Below are positions 53,201 to 59,200 of a stretch of DNA of 64,000 nt, piece by piece. Position numbers and translations under genes: made by a program. This DNA comes from Effrenium voratum (Eukaryota > Sar > Dinophyceae > Suessiales > Symbiodiniaceae), in the NCBI GenBank assembly GCA_963377175.1, contig CAUJNA010000458.1:136033-200032 (forward strand), in the 5' to 3' direction. Numbering within the stretch: the first letter of the stretch is position 1; each line of letters begins with the position of its first letter. The notes under the pieces were generated by a model that saw nothing but the letters and a program-made list of their open reading frames with translations, was not told the origin of the DNA and did not search any database.

Positions 53201-56200
53201 TTCGGAGTTTCCGTTTTCTCCGCCACCACATGGCGTCCCGGGACGTTGGACGGATCAAGTGGTCAGAGACATTTCTGACTACTTCCAGATCTCCCCGAAG
53301 TCGCTGCCGCAGCAACTCATCGTACAGCTTGGCATTTGCGAAGAAAAATGGCCATATATCAGCAGGACTGCACGGACGTATCACCACTTCTCGACGGACA
53401 AAAAGAACTCCCAGAAGAACCTCTTCGGGATCATCTTCTCGTTTGAGCCGCGCCGATTGCTGCCGGACAAGCATCGCACTCAGTCACAGTCGACGTTTTT
53501 CTGGTCCCACAATACCAATATGCAGGCGGCCATGAACATCCTGCGTGATGAAGAGCTGATCAGACCCTCAAAATGGCAAGAGCATCCTTCCCCCAACCGC
53601 GAGTGCTCAAACTGGAACGAAGTCTGGTTGCCTCCGATGGGATTTTACTGCAGGGGCAGCCTTCAATCTCAAGAAGCGGCAATCCAATCAGCAGCGCAGT
53701 TCGCGGGAATTCACACGGATCGCCGCGTGTGCATTGGTGGCACTGCACGACTCCGGCAACAGCATTGCACCATACCCCGTGGCGGAGTGTACGCTGACAT
53801 AGCTGCTTCCCATTACTGTGACTGCATTCACGCCAAAGATGGCAGGTGGAAACTCCGATTATCGATTGCGGTGCCCAGCTACATGGGCATGTTCTGGTGA
53901 ACGACTATGGCAATGCAGTCTGACAACCCTTTTGCACAGGCCCACCGTGGTTTGTGCCCTGACTTTCATGGTGTACATCATGACGCTTCTCTTCCGGAAA
54001 AAGCGTATGGGGTTGCCTGAGGCTCATGTCTTGATGAAGTGTGTTGCATGCTTGTTGTGTTGCTTGCCGTCGCCGCATTTGAGTAGATTACTGATTGATT
54101 TGGCCCTCTCTGTCGCATCTTCACCTGCATTGTGATGGATCATGGGGACCTTTTACGTGAATGTCGGCACATGCTGCTTGCCATTTCGTCGCAAATCAGT
54201 CTTCTTCTGGCCGGACTGCAACGTCTTGAAGGCCAGCAGCGGCATCCACAGCCGCCGCCACCGGTTCCTGACGGCCAACCACCGCCGCTACCCCCGCCGT
54301 CTACGACGCCACCGCCCTTGCCGGCAACATCAGTCCGGCCAGATTACATGACAGCACCGGTCACTCTTGTGGCCACCTCAGACAACCGTACGGAGCACCC
54401 TGCTCACGTCCGCACGGTGAGTGTCAGTACTTCCTGGGAGCACAGACGGAGGAGAAGGTCCAGACATCGGGAGCCTCATCGGCGTCGATCTCGCAGTCAT
54501 CACCGGCGGCTTCCTGGCCGACCTGACGACGCGGTTCCCACGTCCCGCCGCCATGCCTACAATCCGAAGTACCCGCCGGCAGTCAAGGCCATGCCGGCGT
54601 GTCGACCATCAGGTCTGTCGTATGACCGTTGACGGAACACCAGCGGCAAAAGACCTCAGTATTTCGGCGCATGCATGTTCGCAAGCATCATGTCTTCGCA
54701 GTTCCGCAGCCTTACTTGCTTGATTTGTCCTTGCTGTGTGTTCATTTGCCATGCAGTTGTCAGCCGAGTTTGTGAATAACCTGCTCAATGTCCTTGCATC
54801 CCAAGTTGCGACAGCTCTGGACACCCTGAACTTTGCCCTGATGACCGAGCGAAGCCATCCGTCAGACACTAGAGTGTCCCCCAGGGCACCACGGAACTCC
54901 AGGCACGGGCTGCGCCCTCGCATCATCACAGAGCGCATTTCGTCTGACCGATCCCGCTCTCCCACTCGAATTCGAACCCGACCTTTGGACACTTCATCCA
55001 CCTGGTATATACCGGCCTTATCCCCGCCTCGTGCGGCACATCGGGATGCCGCTGACAACAATTCTGGTCGTCGGCCTGAATCGATGTTGGATCACCTGCC
55101 ACCACCACGGCCGCTTGCTCCCTTAGCCCCACACGGCGGACGAGAACCGGGACAGATGACGCCTACGACACCTGACTCGGATTCTGATGGTTCAGTGCGT
55201 CCACATCCAGGTGCCTCGTCGTTCCGACCGTCTCCTACGGTGGTTCATGGACCTCGGGAACTTCTACAAGAATTCACCATTGCACTTCGCAATGCACACC
55301 GTGAACCTTTCACGGCATGGACACAGGGTGAGCTGGATGAGATGGTGCGACGGAAGAAAGACAAGGATTCCAGGCCCACCTACAAAACCATTGCTCGGTT
55401 CCTTCAGAAGCCCATTGAGGAAGTCAAGCAGGCATGGAAGGTCTATCAGCAACTTGAGGCTCGCGGCTAGGAACCCGGTCATCAAATGCAACAGCGACCA
55501 CAGGAGGACTAAATGGTAGGCCGTGGCGGTGTATTCGGTTAGCGCTGCAGGTTGTTGCGACGGTTGGGATTGCAGTCATTATTGATCACATGAAATTTGC
55601 TTGCTTGCACTTGACTGGCATTTTACCAGGGTAATATTGCTTGCCGTTGTGGGTGTTGCCGCTGACGTGAATTGAATGCATGACTGAGTTGCTCAAATCA
55701 TGTCGGAACAAGTCGTACAGACGTACATTACTTGGACCCATGGAGCGCAGCCGACGTGGTTACAATTTCACGGACCTGGAGCCCTGCTTGACAGACCCAT
55801 TCGGCAGACTACGTCACCTCCGCCCCCACCAAGTTTCCCACTGCTTCTTCCACCTCCGCCTCCTCCACCGCCACCACCACCGGTGATTCTACACCCACAG
55901 TTTATGCCCTCAGTACGGAGCCCCTCGATCTCAGCTCCTCGCGGACAATCCTGCCCTGCCACATCGAAATCGCAGCGCACACGCCGCTCGATCTACAGCA
56001 CTGACCATTCCCGTGATGAAGAGCTACGCAGTCCAGGGCGTTCCTCCAAACGATCTCGGACAGCATCCGCTTCTGCACCGCGGAGATCTCGGCGGCCCTT
56101 TACCGTGTTCCCCTCCAAACGTGCTGGCCGTCCATCGCTGTCCCCATCGGCAAATTGCAAGCATTACTGTCATGCCTTCCTGCGCCATGGGCGGAAATGT

Positions 56201-59200
56201 CTTTCCCCTTGTGATCGTAGACGACCAGGACATTATCATTGCAGGTGTGCGCGGCATCAACGGCGGTGAAGCTTAGGCGTCGTATATTACAAACCTCGCT
56301 GCTGTGTCTCACCTTGAGTTTGAAAAGTTGCCTTGCATCCCTTCAGCTGCGCGCGGTTGTCATTGCATGTGTGTCTTCGCCGCAGATTTTCGATTGCTTT
56401 TAGCGGCCGCGCGATAGCCTGTCTTGCCGCTATGAACCCTCAATATTTCGAGTACCAGATCGACAGAGGAGTGGAATGGATTCGAATTTACTCACCGGGC
56501 ACGTGGCGACCCGTTCCCGATGATGCTCCAGTGCTCGACCCGGTCTACGCTTCCACGTATCGGGAGTGGCGCAGGTCATATCGCTTCCAAGTGTACTGGT
56601 CCGAAGACAGCACCGGAGGAACAACAACGGATCCCATTGTCACGCCCAGTTCGTATGTGTCCTACCACGTGTGGGAGTACCGAGACTGGCAAACACGAGG
56701 GTATCAACGACTTGGAGCTCCTTTACCAGCCATTGGACTCGCGATGCTCGTGAATGCAGACGCCAATTCCTCGGTGGACTCATCGGTTCCGGATGGGGCG
56801 TGGCGAGAGCCGTCACCACCACCATTCTATGATCCTTGGAACGATTCGGAGTGATACTTGAGCAACATGTCGGATAAAATGACGCGGTTGTGCTTGCTTT
56901 GTATGCGATTCCATGTTGGGTTGTCTTGCTTGGTGTTGTGCGTTCCGTCTCCAGCTGTTCGCCGCTTTCATTTGACTCTGAGCGGTTTGCCTGGTTGATA
57001 TGTTCAATTGTACAATGTATAGCGCAGCACGATGGGTCCTGCCTCGCTACTTTGACTACGACATCGTCAATGGCCCCGCGAATACGAGTGTAGAATGGAT
57101 TCGGATCTATGTACCGGGTCCGTGGCATCCAGTCGCCGAGAACACCTTGGGACCAGCCCCGGATGACTCAACCACCTATCGGGAATGGCGCAAGGTTTAC
57201 CACTTCGAAGTGTATTGGCCGAGGGATAGCACAGGCGGCACCAATACAGGTGCTGTTTCGCAGCCGGTATCTTATGCATCCTTCTATACTTGGCATTATA
57301 GAGACTGGGTCACCAGGGGATACCAACGGCTGGGTCGCCCACACCCTAGCATTGCGCGGCCAGTTTTCGCTTCGGGCGCACCGGACCTCATGTACGCTGG
57401 ATTGACCTCTTCATCGGCATCCTCCAACTCGGATGGTGGCTGATGCTCGTCCTCGCCTTCCTGGGGAGTCTGTTCAGTTCAATTCGATTCGGGAGATTGA
57501 CTTCGATACCGGAGCCGTGCATTGCTGCAAAAGTGATTTCTTGCACTGTGGCAGTTGTGTCTCTTTCAGTAATTGTTGTCTGCAGCCGTACACCTATCAA
57601 TTTGTCTTTCCGGGTTTGCGTTGTCATGCCGTGGCTGGAATGGTGTCCGGATCCTCAACAACCAGATGCCCAGTGGGTCAAGATCTTTCATCCGGGATCA
57701 TGGACTCCACATGAAGAACATGATGCTCCACCTCCACCGCACACGTATAGAGAGTGGAGGGAGTTCTATGCTCCCAACCCGGACCAAGACGGTGAGCAGC
57801 TCAATGTCACCATGTGGTACAAAAGAGACTGGGCCACAGAGGGCTATCGGAGAGTCGCTGCCCCTCAAGCTGGTCATGACTTTGATTCTATGTCTTTTCC
57901 TGATCATCACAGCGTGGCCACGCAATCCGCGGCATTGAGTATGTCACCGCAGATGTTAGAAGCGATCCTTAGATCCTCGGATGCGGCGGATTTCTCTACC
58001 GAAGAACTGACTCGTCTCCAAGAGGGGATTTCTCAACAACTGACAGCTCGCGCACGTCACGCTTCCCAACTTCATCAACCTGTACGTGCATCACGTGGAA
58101 TCACACCATCGGAGACGGTTGGGGTCTCCGAACCATACCGGCCTGTTAATCGCTGCAAAGCCAAGGCGAGACCTATCTTCGAGCTAAATGAGGACTAGAC
58201 GCACGCGAGTGGGGTAGCGTACAAAATAAGGGTGGTTTTCACACTTGCATTACCTTGCTTGGTTGTTGCTTGTACATGGTTGTGCATGGTGCCTGTTCCT
58301 CTATCAGCTGGATTGGAGCCCGCGATACGCCTTGCCTCTTACTTCGACATGGACATCGAGGATTCGAAGCAGCACCCATGGCTCGAATACTCGGTCTGGC
58401 AGGATCAGGAGTGGGTGCGGATCTACACTGCAGGACAGCCTCAGCGATGGCACCACGGAGAAACTGTACCTGATCTACCAGACAATTCTTTTCGGGAATG
58501 GCAGCGGGTGACTGATCCCAATGGGCGCACTGGTGAGCACGGTCAGGCATGGACCATCCGCGACTGGCAGCATCAGGGATACCAGCGCATTCTGTCTCGA
58601 ATGGAGTCCTTCACAACTCATCATTCGCATGATCAATCTCTTGGTGAAGTTCGGAATTCCGATGCCATTCCAGTTGAGGAGACGTTCACCTATGCTACTC
58701 CGTTTTCTCATGGTGATCGCTCGACTGCTTCACAACTCGCTTCAGTCCTCTATGGCGACACTCGTTTGGTGATCTCTCGTTCCCGTCTTCTGAGCGGTTT
58801 AGGGCTGTTTCTCGTTCCCCTCGCCGCGGTGGATTTTTTGGTCAACGATAGGGACACGGGGTTGAGCATGTGATCTTCCTGCAGAAAAGGAGACTCCTCG
58901 CCCCTCATTGAGGGGCGTGTGTGTGCGGAGTGACAGAATGCCCTGTCACCACCCTTTCGGTTTCTCAGCAGGGGGGTCACCCGCAGTCACGACCGGTGAC
59001 CCAACGAAGAGGGTCGTGACCTGCGCTGATATCTGACCTGATCAGTCAGACGTACCTGCCAAGATGGTTGTGTTGTTCTGAATGTCCTTTTGGTCCCCCC
59101 CTGAACCGCCGTTGCTTCTGTGTGTCCCTGTTGAAGTAACTACAGGGAAGCCAAGTGACCAGCAAGCCGATGGGGTTTGTCCCCAGTTGTACTCGAGACT

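Larger units (their letters stand above)
49395..58306 (+). promoter_or_regulatory. Recurrent TTGCTTG/TTGTTG-rich leaders before cassette ORFs
   Basis: Short stretches rich in TTGCTTG, TTGTTG and CATTGC precede the ORFs, often ending in CAG close to the start codon. Positions: 49395-49443, 52500-52544, 53063-53093, 54039-54090, 54713-54756, 55597-55660, 56318-56390, 56886-56955, 57536-57596 and 58245-58306. The leader before 54751 ends CATGCAG with the start ATG inside it. Likely roles are trans-splice acceptor regions (a U/G-rich tract before AG) that let a polycistronic transcript be resolved, or repeated promoter elements. This is inference from position and composition only. Confidence 0.5.
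47955..59184 (+). mobile_element. Large insertion with permuted Penelope-like element and accessory ORFs
   Basis: Array sequence stops at GTGTACCCATTATA (about 47954) and resumes by about 59225, at the second TA/TG microsatellite of intron 10. The about 11.2 kb between (plus an unsized gap) is absent from the other three units. Right of the gap, all convincing ORFs are on the + strand with short, similarly built spacers. This could be one large element, a Penelope-like element beside a second element, or an integrated virus-like segment. The left portion (to 48900) is low complexity and may have a different origin. Ends are approximate, and no terminal repeats were identified. Confidence 0.6.

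Noticed and set aside
53818..54135. Plus-strand open frame with a Cys/Leu-rich end.
   Set aside because: It overlaps the end of the 53052 ORF and a leader, and the hydrophobic stretch comes from the TTGCTTG-rich leader itself.
56013..56276. Second open frame overlapping the 55700 ORF.
   Set aside because: The overlapping frame has the RS and Cys/His pattern; this one has no distinct feature and probably is a shadow.
47955..59184. Possible contamination or misjoin of the cassette.
   Set aside because: The right side is joined without a gap to array sequence containing exon 11, and array sequence also lies to the left of the gap. A misjoin at the gap alone cannot be excluded.
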